A stretch of DNA of 64,000 bases from Arachnia propionica (GCF_003859805.1 NZ_RQZG01000015.1:39659-103658); one strand, 5' to 3'. Positions 18,693-29,027 are shown, counted from the first letter of the stretch. Notes: generated by a model not told the origin, from the sequence alone. Translations and numbers: made by a program.

Positions 18693-19463
18693 TCAGTCGT
18701 CCCCCACCACGACCACTTCGATGCCCCGTGCCTCGAAGGGGGCGAGCTGGTCCGGCTGCACCGAGGAGTCAGTGACCAGGGTCCACGGACCGGGCAGCTG
18801 GACCCACGACTTGAAGGGACGCTGACCGAGCTTCTCCGCGTGCATGAGCAGGAAGACCCTGGCCCCGGCACGGGCCATGAGCTGTTTGAGCCGGGTCTGC
18901 ACGACCGAGGCCTCGCACACGCCCCGGTCGGCCGTGACCGCATCCGCCCCCAGGAAGACCAGGTCGAAGTACCAGCGCTCCAGCGCCTCCTCGGTGAGCG
19001 GACCGACGAAACCTTGACTCAGGTCACGGAACGTGCCTCCCAGCAGCACCCGTTCGATGTCCGGCACACCGGCGAGTTCATGGAAGGGGGTGAGGCCGGT
19101 CGTGACGACGGTCAGCGGATGGGTCGTGCGCAGATGACAGGCGACCTGCGCGGTCGTGGTCCCGGCATCCAGCAGGATCGTGTCCCCGGGGCTGACCTGT
19201 TCTGCCGCCCAGCGGCCGATCCGTTGTTTCGCGGCTCCCCCTCTCAACGCCCGTTCCTGCAACGTGGCCTCCTGATGGTCACGGGACCGAGGAATCACCC
19301 CACCGTAGGTGCGGGCGATGGTCTCGGACTCGACCAGCAGGGCCAGATCACGACGGATCGTCGACGGCGACACCTGGAAGGACGCCGCGAGCTCCTCGAC
19401 GGTGGCCAGCCCGTTGGCATGCGCCAACATCGCAATCTGTTCACGACGTTCCTCCGCCTTCAT
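18693..19463 (-). CDS. DeoR family regulator of the sugar-acid cluster
   Basis: A 256-residue DeoR/GlpR repressor. The N-terminal HTH contains FQVSPSTIRRDLALL (about residues 28-42), and the DeoRC domain follows, with DTILLDAGTTTAQVA. It sits next to the permease and catabolic genes that extend to 25.5 kb and probably senses a phosphorylated intermediate of that pathway. A terminator separates it from the permease gene upstream, so it should have its own promoter. Confidence 0.88.
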   Translation of the reverse strand: MKAEERREQIAMLAHANGLATVEELAASFQVSPSTIRRDLALLVESETIARTYGGVIPRSRDHQEATLQERALRGGAAKQRIGRWAAEQVSPGDTILLDAGTTTAQVACHLRTTHPLTVVTTGLTPFHELAGVPDIERVLLGGTFRDLSQGFVGPLTEEALERWYFDLVFLGADAVTADRGVCEASVVQTRLKQLMARAGARVFLLMHAEKLGQRPFKSWVQLPGPWTLVTDSSVQPDQLAPFEARGIEVVVVGDD

Positions 19464-19504
19464 CTGACCGCCCCTTCAGGTCCTTCCAGTCCTCCAGAGA
19501 TGCT

Positions 19505-19540
19505 ACCGCCGTGCGTCACGGACCCGTGACGCACGGCGGT
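19505..19540. terminator. Terminator after the permease gene
   Basis: Long inverted repeat, ACCGCCGTGCGTCACGG at 19505-19521 with its complement at 19524-19540. It lies between the stop of the leftward permease (19555) and the start of the leftward DeoR gene (19463). Confidence 0.8.
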
Positions 19541-19554
19541 GGGGTTCGAGAGGA

Positions 19555-20829
19555 TCACATCGGGAAGAACAGCACCGCTGCACCGGTCAACGCGATGATG
19601 CGGATGAAGTACATCGGGATGGTGAACCTCCAGAAGTCCAGCAACCGGTACTTCCCCATGTCGTGGATCAGCGCGGGCATCCCGTCGATCGGCATGAAAC
19701 CACCCTGCCATACCGCGATGGCCACCGCTGCCGCAGCCGCGACGGGGCTGAGCCCGAGGCTGGTGCAGGTCGCGATCGCGATCGGCGCGAAGATCATCAC
19801 CGACCCCATGTTGGACCCCGTCAGGGTGGCCGCGGTGCTGGTCAGCAGTGCGAACACGAGAACCAGCAGGAAGGGCGGCACACTGGCACCCACCCAGCCC
19901 GCGACGGCGTCGCCCACCAGTGCGGTGAACCCTGACCTGGCCAACGCGTCGGCCACCCCGATGACGCCGGCCATCATGAGGATGACAGGGGCGAACAGGT
20001 TCCCCCGGAACTCCTTGAAATCCACCATCTTGATGAACAGCAGCACGAATGCCGCCAGGCCGGGGGTGACATGGGCGAGATCACCGATCACGTTCATCAG
20101 CATCATGGCGATCACACTGACCACGAAGGCGCCGATCGTGACGGCCTCCTTCCACGACGGATACGACTCCCCCTCCGCCAGCGACGAGGTGTCGACCGTC
20201 GGCTCGGCGATCGGATGGTCGGGAAGCAACCGGTATGCGAGCAACGCCCAGGCCAGGTAGGCCATCCCCATCACGAAGTTGACCAGGGAGAAGGTGACCA
20301 TGGAGACGCTGCCCTTGAAGCCCGAGGCCTCCAGCACCGTGACCATGACACCGTAGAGCAACGCAACGTTGATCGGCACCAGCGGGTGGTTGGTGGCGAA
20401 GCCGAGCGGCATCATCAGCCTTGATGTGGGCAGTTTCCGGTCATAGGGGATGGTCGAGACCAGCGCGAGGATCAGCACGTAGTACCCGGTTGATCCGGTA
20501 CCGGCCAGGGAGGCACCGAGCATCACGACGATCAGCAACGCGATGTAGCTCTTGTACCCACCCTTCTCGACGAGGGAGGCCATGGAGTCCTTCACACGGC
20601 CGATGAGCTTCGTCTTCTGCAGGGCCGCCAGAGGCACCATGAAGAAGGCGATCATGAGGACGCTGGAGTTCACGAAGCCCGCGAAGGCCTCAGGGACCGT
20701 GGACAACCCGAAGACCACCAGCAGCAGACAGGCCACCAACGGCGGCGCCCCGAAGGGCAGCACGTCGAACATGATGAGGCCGATCATGATGACCAGGACC
20801 GCGAGGGCCAGGATCATGGACATCGTCAT
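19555..20829 (-). CDS. SLC13/CitMHS-type (ion transporter superfamily) permease
   Basis: A 424-residue integral membrane protein with about 11-12 hydrophobic segments. The layout fits the IT superfamily of dicarboxylate/citrate carriers: two repeated halves, a hairpin with LAGTGSTGYYVL in the first half and TAATLTGSNMGSVMIF in the second, and a cytosolic loop in the middle (residues about 210-235). The substrate is unknown; the neighbours (PdxA-like dehydrogenase, DapA-like aldolase) suggest a sugar acid or similar hydroxy acid. It is co-directional with the sialidase-like gene. Confidence 0.82.
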   Translation of the reverse strand: MTMSMILALAVLVIMIGLIMFDVLPFGAPPLVACLLLVVFGLSTVPEAFAGFVNSSVLMIAFFMVPLAALQKTKLIGRVKDSMASLVEKGGYKSYIALLIVVMLGASLAGTGSTGYYVLILALVSTIPYDRKLPTSRLMMPLGFATNHPLVPINVALLYGVMVTVLEASGFKGSVSMVTFSLVNFVMGMAYLAWALLAYRLLPDHPIAEPTVDTSSLAEGESYPSWKEAVTIGAFVVSVIAMMLMNVIGDLAHVTPGLAAFVLLFIKMVDFKEFRGNLFAPVILMMAGVIGVADALARSGFTALVGDAVAGWVGASVPPFLLVLVFALLTSTAATLTGSNMGSVMIFAPIAIATCTSLGLSPVAAAAAVAIAVWQGGFMPIDGMPALIHDMGKYRLLDFWRFTIPMYFIRIIALTGAAVLFFPM

Positions 20830-20884
20830 TGAGATTCACACTCCTTTGTGCCTTGCCCCTCACAGGGCGGAGGAGAGCGGCAGC

Positions 20885-22118
20885 TCAGGTCGTAGCAGCC
20901 GCCAGGTCGGGTCCGGCTGAGGTTGGCCGCTCAGCTCGGATCGTGGCCAGCACGTCAGCCCCCAGATGGACGTGCTTGATCGTCCTGCGGTGCCAGGTGT
21001 ACGCGACGTGCAGGTCGCCGTCGGGCCCCCCCCAGGACCGAGGGATAGGACAGCTCCCGGTTCAGACCGTCACGGCTGTTGTTCGACAGGCAGAAGCCAT
21101 CACCGTTCTCGATGTCGTGGGCGATCGGCCAGGTGCGACCGTCGTCATCGGAGAGCGCCAGGGTCATCGGTGCACGCGGCGCTCCCCAGAATGCGGTGCG
21201 TCTGCTCGGATCCGGTTCGGGTTCCACCTCTGCAGGCCCGTCGGCCTCCTTGAGACCCTGTTCGTCGATCTCGTCGTAGAGCGACGTGCGACGACCGGTT
21301 GCGTCGGCCATGCTGGCATGGTTGAGCACCATCGCCATGGTTGCACCGCCGAGGGCACGGGCCTGGATCGAGGAGTTGTTGTTGGGCAGCACGATGGGCC
21401 GACACGGCGTCCACGTCATGCCGCCGTCCACCGACTCGCTCTCGTGGACGTGATCGGCCCACCGCGACCGGAAGCAGGCCCACAACGTACCGTCGGTACG
21501 CGGGACGATGTTCATGTGGACGCATCCCTGCGAATCAGGCACGGTCACCTCACGCCACGTCATCCCCTGGTCGTCGGAGTACCACACGGATGCGGTGTCA
21601 TGATCTCCCACCCACTTCTCACCCGGCAGGGCGGTGCAGTTGAAGGCGGGGAGCAGGATTCGCCCGGTCTCGAGCACGACGGGAACCTGACGGACGAAGA
21701 CCCCGGCGGGTGCATCGTCACCGAGCAGTGCGGTGGGTTCCTCCCAGCTCCGTCCACCGTCCCGGGAGATCCGGCGACGCACGATGGCGGAATCCTGGTT
21801 GCCCGCCAGTTGAGCCGTGTAGATCAGCCACACCTCACCGTTCGGAGCCGTGAACAGGATGGGATTCTGCTCGGACCGCGTGGTGTCGAAGCTCAGCTGC
21901 ACCGGCTCGAGCCACTTCTTGTCTCCCCTCGGCAGTCGCGAGAGGTACACCGAGATGTCGGAGATGCCCTCCTGCGTGCCGCCGAACCAGACGCAGGCCA
22001 GGTCCCCGTCGGGCAGGAAGGCCAGGTTGGCGGCATGACACTGGACGGTGGGGGTGGGCAGGAAGGCCTCGTGAGCGCCGTCCGGGCGTGGCCGCAGCAG
22101 ACCATCGTATGTTGTCAT
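20885..22118 (-). CDS. Sialidase-like BNR-repeat protein with a frameshift in a G8 tract
   Basis: A family of six-bladed beta-propeller proteins related to exo-sialidases. Asp-box repeats (SRDGGRSWEE, SDDQGMTWRE, VDGGMTWT, SDDDGRTW) are clear. The uninterrupted frame ends at 20955 with a nonsense tail of about 25 residues. At 21026-21033 the coding strand has eight G in a row; removing one G restores a family-like ending (GPDGDLHVAYTWHRR) up to a stop at 20885, about 410 residues. The coordinates cover the restored gene. No signal peptide is seen, so it is probably cytoplasmic. It belongs to the sugar-acid cluster. Confidence 0.75.
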
Positions 22119-22144
22119 GAGTGAACTCCTTGGGTCGATATCGA

Positions 22145-23035
22145 TCAGCGGTTGTAGGCCGGCATGGCCCCCTTGAGGGGGTCGGTCACCGCGGTGCAGG
22201 TGGTGGTGAGATCACTGCTGAGGGGCCCCTTGGCCAAGGTGGCGAGGTTGTCCTGAAGCTGCTCCACCCGGTCGCCCCCCAACAGCAGGGCTCCGGGGCC
22301 GGGAACACTGATCATCCACCGCAGGGCGAGCTCGACCAGTGGGATCCCGGCCTCATCGGCGAGATCGGCCAACCTGGTGATGGTCGCGAGGACCTCGGGG
22401 CTCCAGTAACGCCTGCGATACATCTCTGCGAGCACCGAGCCAGAGAAACGTGTCGGGGCCTCGTTCGCGGGACGACGCACGAGCAACCCTCCGGCCAGTG
22501 GGTTGTAACACATGGTCAACACCTCGTACCGAGCAGCGAACTCGAACCACTCGTCCTCCATGCGCCGAGCGACGAGGTTGTAGACGTTCTGCCCCACCAC
22601 CGGGGCGGCCAGCCCACGAAGCTCGGCCTCGCGGAGGATCTCGAGGACCTGCCATGCGGAGTGGTTCGAGACCCCGAGGGCCCCGATCTTTCCCTCCTCG
22701 TGCAACGTCGCGACGGTGTCCAGGGTCTCCACGACGGGGGTGGCACGATCCGGCTGGTGCAGGTAGAAGAGGTCGATGTGCTCCACACCGAGACGCCGGA
22801 GTGATCCCTCGACGCTGGCACGCAGCCCTCGAGCTGACAGTGGCGCGTGGTCCTCGGCGTCAGGATGGGGCATCCCGGCCTTGGTGGCCAGGACGACCTG
22901 GTCACGATGACGCCGGACCAGCGGTGCGATCATCCCCTCCGTGGTACCACCTGCGTACCCGTTGGCGGTGTCGATGCCGTTGATCCCTGCGGCGAGAGCG
23001 GTCTCCACCATCGCGGCGGCCCGTCGTCGCTGCAC
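22145..23035 (-). CDS. Aldo/keto reductase, truncated at the N-terminus
   Basis: A 296-residue NAD(P)H-dependent reductase of the AKR family. The catalytic tetrad is visible: Asp and Tyr in DTANGY (about residues 22-27), Lys in ATKAG and His in FYLHQPD. The protein begins only about 20 residues before the Asp; family members have roughly 50, so the beta-hairpin and first barrel strand are missing. An in-frame TGA lies five codons upstream of the GTG at 23035. The break lies exactly where the kinase remnant on the other strand begins, so one deletion probably cut both. It is likely inactive. Confidence 0.75.
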   Translation of the reverse strand: MQRRRAAAMVETALAAGINGIDTANGYAGGTTEGMIAPLVRRHRDQVVLATKAGMPHPDAEDHAPLSARGLRASVEGSLRRLGVEHIDLFYLHQPDRATPVVETLDTVATLHEEGKIGALGVSNHSAWQVLEILREAELRGLAAPVVGQNVYNLVARRMEDEWFEFAARYEVLTMCYNPLAGGLLVRRPANEAPTRFSGSVLAEMYRRRYWSPEVLATITRLADLADEAGIPLVELALRWMISVPGPGALLLGGDRVEQLQDNLATLAKGPLSSDLTTTCTAVTDPLKGAMPAYNR

Positions 23036-23618
23036 TCGGGGACGTCCTCATCCGGAACCTGACCCTTGACATGGTGCGGTCCGGCTGTCCGGGCGAAAGC
23101 CTGACACGTGCTCCCGGTGGGGTGGCCAGCTGCGATGCCGAGACCCAGGAGGACCTCACAGCCATCGTCGACGCCGGGTTGCGTGCTGCTCCACGGGTGA
23201 GGTTCGCCGGATCCAGTGCACTGGCACGGGCTCTGTCGTCCCGTCTCGCTCTCACCCTGCTGCCTGGAACCGATCGGGTCCACAGCGGATCAGGAGGTGT
23301 GCTCCATGTCCTCGGCACGGGTTCCCCGAAGGCCGTGGCCCAGGCTGAACACCTTGCCGGGAGGATCTCCCTCAGCCACCATGTCCTCTCCCCGACGGTG
23401 CTGAGCCACTGGGCAGCGCACGGGCCGTCCTGGATCTTCTCGGCCAGCACCACCTGGAAGTGGTGACACAGATCCACCCGGGCGCGGCGCTGCTCGCCAC
23501 CGATGACGGTGGACGCATCGTCACCCGCCCCGGTTCCCACGGCGACCTGGATTCGCTGTGGTTGATCCAGCAAGCCCTGAGACCATCATCACCCAACGCA
23601 CCGAAGGAGAAGTCATGA
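23036..23618 (+). pseudogene. Remnant of a four-carbon acid sugar kinase (DUF1537/DtnK/OtnK family)
   Basis: The intact family (about 420 residues) phosphorylates threonate/erythronate-type acids for the PdxA-like partner. Here only pieces of the second domain remain. Frame one (through 23466) carries DVLIRNLTLDMVRSG, CDAETQEDLTAIVDAGL, RFAGSSALARAL and VLHVLGTGSPKAVAQAEHL, which match the order of conserved blocks. The expected ATP-site Gly-Gly-Asp-Thr region is absent. Another frame then gives the C-terminal block LATDDGGRIVTRPGSHGDLD up to a TGA at 23616. That stop overlaps the pdxA ATG by 4 nt, a relic of coupled translation. Confidence 0.72.
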
Positions 23619-24634
23619 CCTCAAGGACACGCCCGACGATCGCCGTCACCATGGGGGACGGGGCCGGTGTCGGCCCCGAGGTGACCGTGGCCGCCGTCGT
23701 CGACCCGGACATCACCGCCCTGTGTCGTCCCCTGGTCATCGGTGATGCCCTACGTCTGGAGCAGGCGGCCGATGTCATGGGCCTTGACGTCAACATCGTC
23801 ACGGTGGGCAGCGTCGACGAGATGACCGAGGCCCCCGGGCGGGTCAATGTCATCGATCTTGCGCTGCTGCCCGAGGACCTCCCCTGGGGACAACTCTCCG
23901 CCGTCGCCGGGGATGCCGCCTTCCGCTACGTCGAGAAGGCCGCCCAACTGGCCCTGGACGGGACCGTCCAGGCGATCTGCACCGCACCTCTGAACAAGGA
24001 AGCCCTTCACCTCGGTGGCCATCAGTACCCGGGACACACGGAGATGCTCGCCGCACTGACCGGCACCACCGAGGTCTCGATGATGCTCACGGCACCAAAA
24101 CTGAGGGTGATCCACGTCACCACCCACATCGGATTGATCGACGCCATCGCCAGGATCGACGCGGGCCTGGTGGAGCGCACGGTCCGCAGGGGGTGGGAGG
24201 CACTGCGTCGCGCAGGCCTGGAGCATCCCCGCATCGGGGTGTGCGCCATCAATCCTCACGCCGGGGAGGGTGGTCTGTTCGGCCACGGCGAGGAGGAGGA
24301 GAAGATCATTCCCGCCATCCAGGCGTTGCGTGCCGATGACATCGACGCGGTGGGTCCACTACCGGCCGACACCGCCTTCTACCTGGCAGGTCGAGGCGAC
24401 TACGACCTCGTCGTCGCGATGTACCACGACCAGGGCCATGGTCCGATCAAGGTGCTGGGGATCGAGGACGGTGTCAACATCACCGTCGGACTTCCCGTGA
24501 TCCGGACCTCGGTCGACCACGGCACGGCCTTCGACATCGCGGGCACGGGTGTGGTCAAGGTGGACAGCATGCTGGAGGCCATGCGTCAGGCCGCCTCGCT
24601 CACCGCCCGTCCGGCCTCAGGGGCAGCACGATGA
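23615..24634 (+). CDS. pdxA: PdxA-family dehydrogenase (PdxA2-like, 4-phospho-D-threonate/erythronate type)
   Basis: A 339-residue metal-dependent NAD(P) enzyme. Family features: MGDGAGVGPEV near the N-terminus, CTAPLNKEALHLGGHQYPGH, INPHAGEGGLFG and MYHDQGHGPIKV, which supply the three His metal ligands. Classical PdxA makes vitamin B6; in catabolic clusters PdxA2 oxidises 4-phosphorylated threonate or erythronate formed by a DUF1537 kinase. The kinase remnant just upstream and the aldolase downstream favour the catabolic role. ATG 23615 follows AAGGAG; its start overlaps the remnant stop and its stop overlaps the aldolase start, both as ATGA. Confidence 0.88.
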   Translation: MTSRTRPTIAVTMGDGAGVGPEVTVAAVVDPDITALCRPLVIGDALRLEQAADVMGLDVNIVTVGSVDEMTEAPGRVNVIDLALLPEDLPWGQLSAVAGDAAFRYVEKAAQLALDGTVQAICTAPLNKEALHLGGHQYPGHTEMLAALTGTTEVSMMLTAPKLRVIHVTTHIGLIDAIARIDAGLVERTVRRGWEALRRAGLEHPRIGVCAINPHAGEGGLFGHGEEEEKIIPAIQALRADDIDAVGPLPADTAFYLAGRGDYDLVVAMYHDQGHGPIKVLGIEDGVNITVGLPVIRTSVDHGTAFDIAGTGVVKVDSMLEAMRQAASLTARPASGAAR

Positions 24635-25524
24635 GTCCCCGGGTCAGCGGCATCATCCCTGCCCTGATGACCGCCCTCAACGACGACGAAACGATCGACG
24701 AGGCCGGTCTGCGCGCCCACTCGTCCCGACTGATCGACGCCGGGGTGGATGGTCTGTTCTGTCTTGGCACCAACGGCGAGTTCTTCGTCATGAGCCGTGC
24801 CGAGAAACTCGAGGTGATCCGTGTCGTCGTCGACGAGGTGGCAGGGAGAGTGCCCGTCCATGCGGGAGTCGGGTGCATCGGGACACTCGAGACCATCGAG
24901 CTCGCACGTGATGCGGCCGCCGCCGGGGTTGACGCCCTGAGTGTGGTCACCCCCTACTTCGCTGCGGCTTCACAGGATGAGCTGTACACCCACTACGCCG
25001 CCGTGGCCGATGCCGTGGACACCCCGGTGGTCGTCTACAACATCCCGATGCGCACCGGGGTCGGCATCTCTCCCGCCCTGATCGAGAAACTGTCCCGGAT
25101 CCCTGGCATCGTCGGGGTGAAGGACTCCTCCGGGAACTTCGACACCATGCTGCAGTACATCGAGCGCACCCCTGACGACTTCGCCGTGCTCTCGGGGAAC
25201 GATGGCCTGATCCTGTGGAATCTGCTCGCCGGTGGTCACGGCGCTGTCACCGCGGTTGCGAACGTGCTGCCGGAGACCATCGTGTCGATCCATCGTGAAT
25301 GGTCGGCGGGCAACCTCGCAGCGGCACGTGCAGCGCAGGACGCGATCCGTCCGCTGCGGCTGGCCCAGCGGCACGGCAACCCGAACACCATCATGAAGCT
25401 GGCGGCGAATCTGGCAGGTTTCGGCCTGGGACCCTGCCGTGCCCCCTTCAACCAGGTCTGTGAGGAGGCCGTCCAGGAGGTCGAGCAGGTGCTCGAGGCC
25501 TGTCGGACAGCCGGGATCCACTGA
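24631..25524 (+). CDS. DapA/NanA superfamily aldolase or dehydratase
   Basis: A 297-residue class I aldolase of the dihydrodipicolinate synthase superfamily. The Schiff-base lysine is K164 in GIVGVKDSSGNF, the catalytic Tyr is Y136 in VVYNIPMRTGV, and the substrate loop is GTNGEFF near residue 47. It is translationally coupled to the PdxA-like gene (ATGA). True DapA is usually encoded elsewhere with lysine genes; placement in this catabolic cluster points to a sugar-acid aldolase or dehydratase with unknown substrate. Confidence 0.88.
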   Translation: MSPRVSGIIPALMTALNDDETIDEAGLRAHSSRLIDAGVDGLFCLGTNGEFFVMSRAEKLEVIRVVVDEVAGRVPVHAGVGCIGTLETIELARDAAAAGVDALSVVTPYFAAASQDELYTHYAAVADAVDTPVVVYNIPMRTGVGISPALIEKLSRIPGIVGVKDSSGNFDTMLQYIERTPDDFAVLSGNDGLILWNLLAGGHGAVTAVANVLPETIVSIHREWSAGNLAAARAAQDAIRPLRLAQRHGNPNTIMKLAANLAGFGLGPCRAPFNQVCEEAVQEVEQVLEACRTAGIH

Positions 25525-25530
25525 ATCGAA

Positions 25531-25565
25531 CGAGACGGGCACCCATCTGGCGGGTGCCCGTCTCG
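25531..25565. terminator. Bidirectional terminator between the aldolase gene and ilvC
   Basis: A perfect 14-bp GC-rich stem (CGAGACGGGCACCC and its complement) with a 7-nt loop, lying between two convergent genes. Confidence 0.88.
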
Positions 25566-25571
25566 GAGTGC

Positions 25572-26618
<1,047 letters not shown>

Positions 26619-27125
26619 TTACTTGGGCTTGTGTTCGGCAAGGGTCCGGGCACCACGCCCGAGTGCGACCTGACCGGACTGGACGAGTTCCTGGATGCCG
26701 TGGGGGTTGAGCATCTCCAGCAGCGCGGCGAGTTTCTCCGTGCTCCCGGTGGCCTCGATGGTGATGGACTCGGAACTGACGTCCACCGCCTTCCCGCGGA
26801 ACAGACTCACCACGTCGATGATCTGGCTGCGGGTGTTCACATCGGCCCGGACCTTGACCAACACCATCTCACGGCACACGGTGTTGGGTCCCAGCTCGAG
26901 GACCTTCCGGACCTCGATGAGTTTGTTGAGCTGTTTGACGATCTGTTCCAGCGCGGAGTCGTCCTCGACGGAGGCCACGACCGTCATCCGGGACACATCA
27001 GGGCGTTCGGTGGGACCGACGGCCAACGAGTCGATGTTGAACCCACGACGCGAGAACAACGCTGAGATCCTCGTCAGGACGCCTGGTTTGTTGGAGACCA
27101 GCACTCCCAGGGTGTGCGTGCTCAC
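26619..27125 (-). CDS. ilvH: Acetolactate synthase small (regulatory) subunit
   Basis: Regulates the catalytic subunit and binds valine for feedback inhibition. 168 residues with an N-terminal ACT domain ([34 protein letters not shown]) and the usual C-terminal half. GTG 27125 is chosen: it overlaps the ilvB stop by 4 nt (GTGA), follows GGAGGAG and gives the family N-terminus. Confidence 0.96.
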   Translation of the reverse strand: MSTHTLGVLVSNKPGVLTRISALFSRRGFNIDSLAVGPTERPDVSRMTVVASVEDDSALEQIVKQLNKLIEVRKVLELGPNTVCREMVLVKVRADVNTRSQIIDVVSLFRGKAVDVSSESITIEATGSTEKLAALLEMLNPHGIQELVQSGQVALGRGARTLAEHKPK

Positions 27126-28858
27126 AGCTCCTCCTCTTCCCACTCGGGGGCCATGTTACGGGCGACGAGAATCTCGTCGTTGCTGACGCCGGCGGGCACC
27201 ATCGGCCACACCATCGCGTCCTTGTGGACCACGAACTCCACCACGACCGGGCGGTCGTTGATCTCGAGGGCCCTGGCGATGCACTCCTCCATCTCCTCCT
27301 CGTTGGTGGCACGCATCCCGACACAACCCATCGCCTCGGCGAGCATCGGGAAGTTGGGGAGCTGCTCCGTGGCCAGGTCGGTGTTGGAGTACCGGGAGTC
27401 GTAGAACAGGGACTGCCACTGCCGGACCATACCGAGGGCGTTGTTGTTGATGATGGCGATCTTGATGGGGATGTTGTTCAGGGCACAGGTGACCAGCTCC
27501 TGGTTGGTCATCTGGAAACAGCCGTCGCCGTCGATGCCCCACACCACCTGCTCGGGCCTGGCCACCTTCGCGCCCATCGCGGCCGGGACGCAGAACCCCA
27601 TGGTGCCCGCACCACCGGAGTTGAGCCAGCTCATCGGGCGCTCGTGCGGCAGGAAATGTGCACTCCACATCTGGTGCTGTCCCACACCGGTGACGTAGAC
27701 GGTGTCGTCCGGGCTGAGCTGGCCGATGCGTTGGATGACCTCCTGGGGGGAGAGCCTGCCGTCGGGGTCCTCGTCCCATCGAGGCTGGTAGCGCTCCTTG
27801 ATCCCGGCGAGCTGTGCGCGCCACGCGTCGGCCTCGGGTGCGGTCCCGATCTCTGCCACGAGCAGTTCCAGGGTCTGGCGGCAGTCACCGACGATGGGCA
27901 CGTCGACCGCCTTGTTCTTGCCGATCTCGGCCGGGTCGATGTCGGCTTGGATCACCTTCGCGTGTGGCGCGAAGGAGTCCAGTCGGCCCGTGACCCGATC
28001 GTCGAAACGGGTACCGACGGCGATCAGGAGATCCGCCTTCTGCAGGGCTCCCACGGCCGCGACGGTGCCGTGCATGCCCGGCATCCCCATGTGCAGCTCA
28101 TGTGAATCAGGGAAGGCTCCGCGGGCCATGAGCGTGGTGACCACGGGGATCCGGGTCTTCTCGACGAGCTGGGCCAGCGCCTCGAAGGCCTGGGCGCGCA
28201 CCACACCACCACCGATGTAGAGCACCGGACGCCTCGACTGCTCGATCATGCGGGCGGCTGCCTTGACCTGCCTCACGTGCGGTTTGATCGTCGGTTTGTA
28301 GCCGGGCAGTTCCAGTTCCCTCGGCCAGTGGAACGGTGCGCTGCCCGCCAGGGCGTCCTTGGCGATGTCGACGAGCACCGGCCCGGGTCGCCCGGTCGAG
28401 GCGATGTGGAAGGCCTCCTTGATCGCCAGTGGGATGTCCTCGGTCCGTTTGATGAGGAAGCTGTGCTTGGTGATCGGCATCACGATGCCACGGATGTCGG
28501 CCTCCTGGAACGCATCGGTGCCGATGGCCGTCGAGTTGACCTGCCCGGTGATGGCCACCAGCGGGGTCGAGTCCATGTACGCGTTGCCGATGGGTGTCAC
28601 CAAGTTCGTGGCCCCCGGCCCCGAGGTGGCGATGCACACCCCCACCCGTCCGCTCACCATGGCGTATCCCTCGGCCGCATGCCCGGCTCCCTGCTCGTGA
28701 CGGACCAGGATGTGCCGGATCGTGGAGTCGTACAACGGGTCGTACGCCGGGAGGATCGCCCCACCGGGGATGCCGAAGGCCACGTCGACCCCGGCCAGCT
28801 CCAGCGACGTCACGAGCGCCTGGGCGCCTGTCAGCATCCTGCCCTCTGCCTCCGACAT
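27122..28858 (-). CDS. ilvB: Acetolactate synthase large (catalytic) subunit
   Basis: A thiamine diphosphate enzyme that condenses pyruvate with itself or with 2-oxobutyrate. 578 residues from ATG 28858. Features include [15 protein letters not shown], the ThDP glutamate in [13 protein letters not shown], and the ThDP-Mg motif [12 protein letters not shown] near residue 450. The frame stays open upstream to 29002, but that part overlaps the leader peptide and attenuator and is not coding. GGGAGA precedes the ATG. Confidence 0.97.
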   Translation of the reverse strand: MSEAEGRMLTGAQALVTSLELAGVDVAFGIPGGAILPAYDPLYDSTIRHILVRHEQGAGHAAEGYAMVSGRVGVCIATSGPGATNLVTPIGNAYMDSTPLVAITGQVNSTAIGTDAFQEADIRGIVMPITKHSFLIKRTEDIPLAIKEAFHIASTGRPGPVLVDIAKDALAGSAPFHWPRELELPGYKPTIKPHVRQVKAAARMIEQSRRPVLYIGGGVVRAQAFEALAQLVEKTRIPVVTTLMARGAFPDSHELHMGMPGMHGTVAAVGALQKADLLIAVGTRFDDRVTGRLDSFAPHAKVIQADIDPAEIGKNKAVDVPIVGDCRQTLELLVAEIGTAPEADAWRAQLAGIKERYQPRWDEDPDGRLSPQEVIQRIGQLSPDDTVYVTGVGQHQMWSAHFLPHERPMSWLNSGGAGTMGFCVPAAMGAKVARPEQVVWGIDGDGCFQMTNQELVTCALNNIPIKIAIINNNALGMVRQWQSLFYDSRYSNTDLATEQLPNFPMLAEAMGCVGMRATNEEEMEECIARALEINDRPVVVEFVVHKDAMVWPMVPAGVSNDEILVARNMAPEWEEEEL

Positions 28859-28901
28859 GTCTCTCCCTTCGGTCTCAGCCGACCCGTCGTGCCTGTCCAA
28901 C

Positions 28902-28960
28902 AAAAAACCCTCGGCACCTGGGGCGCGCGAGGGAGCGTTTCGGTCAAGGATCCGAAACGC
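28902..28960 (-). terminator. Transcription attenuator of ilvBHC
   Basis: Read leftwards, the leader RNA has a perfect 9-bp hairpin (28960-28935, GCGTTTCGG with CCGAAACGC) two bases after the leader-peptide stop. A second stem follows at 28933-28908 (CCCTCG/CGAGGG outside, GCGCC/GGTGC inside), then six T (28907-28902). The second stem with its T-run is an intrinsic terminator 44 nt before ilvB. Together with a Leu-Val-Ile-Val leader peptide, this is the layout of ribosome-mediated attenuation. Confidence 0.85.
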
Positions 28961-28962
28961 CG

Positions 28963-28992
28963 TCAAACGATTACGAGCTGGCTGCTGGTCAT
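28963..28992 (-). CDS. ilv operon leader peptide (9 aa, MTSSQLVIV)
   Basis: A nine-codon ORF ending in Leu-Val-Ile-Val, the end products of the operon, directly before the attenuator hairpins. Ribosome stalling on these codons when branched-chain amino acids are short should prevent termination. No proper SD is present: the start ATG lies six bases after the -10 box, so the leader itself should be read from a leaderless transcript, as described for amino-acid leader genes in Corynebacterium. Confidence 0.8.
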   Translation of the reverse strand: MTSSQLVIV

Positions 28993-28998
28993 GGGGCA

Positions 28999-29027
28999 AC
29001 AATTGCGCTCCTGTGCCCGGCTGTCAA
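28999..29027 (-). promoter_or_regulatory. ilvBHC promoter
   Basis: On the minus strand TTGACA (29027-29022) is a perfect -35 box. A 17-bp spacer leads to AATTGT (29004-28999) as -10. The start of transcription is predicted at or next to the leader-peptide ATG (28992). Confidence 0.75.
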
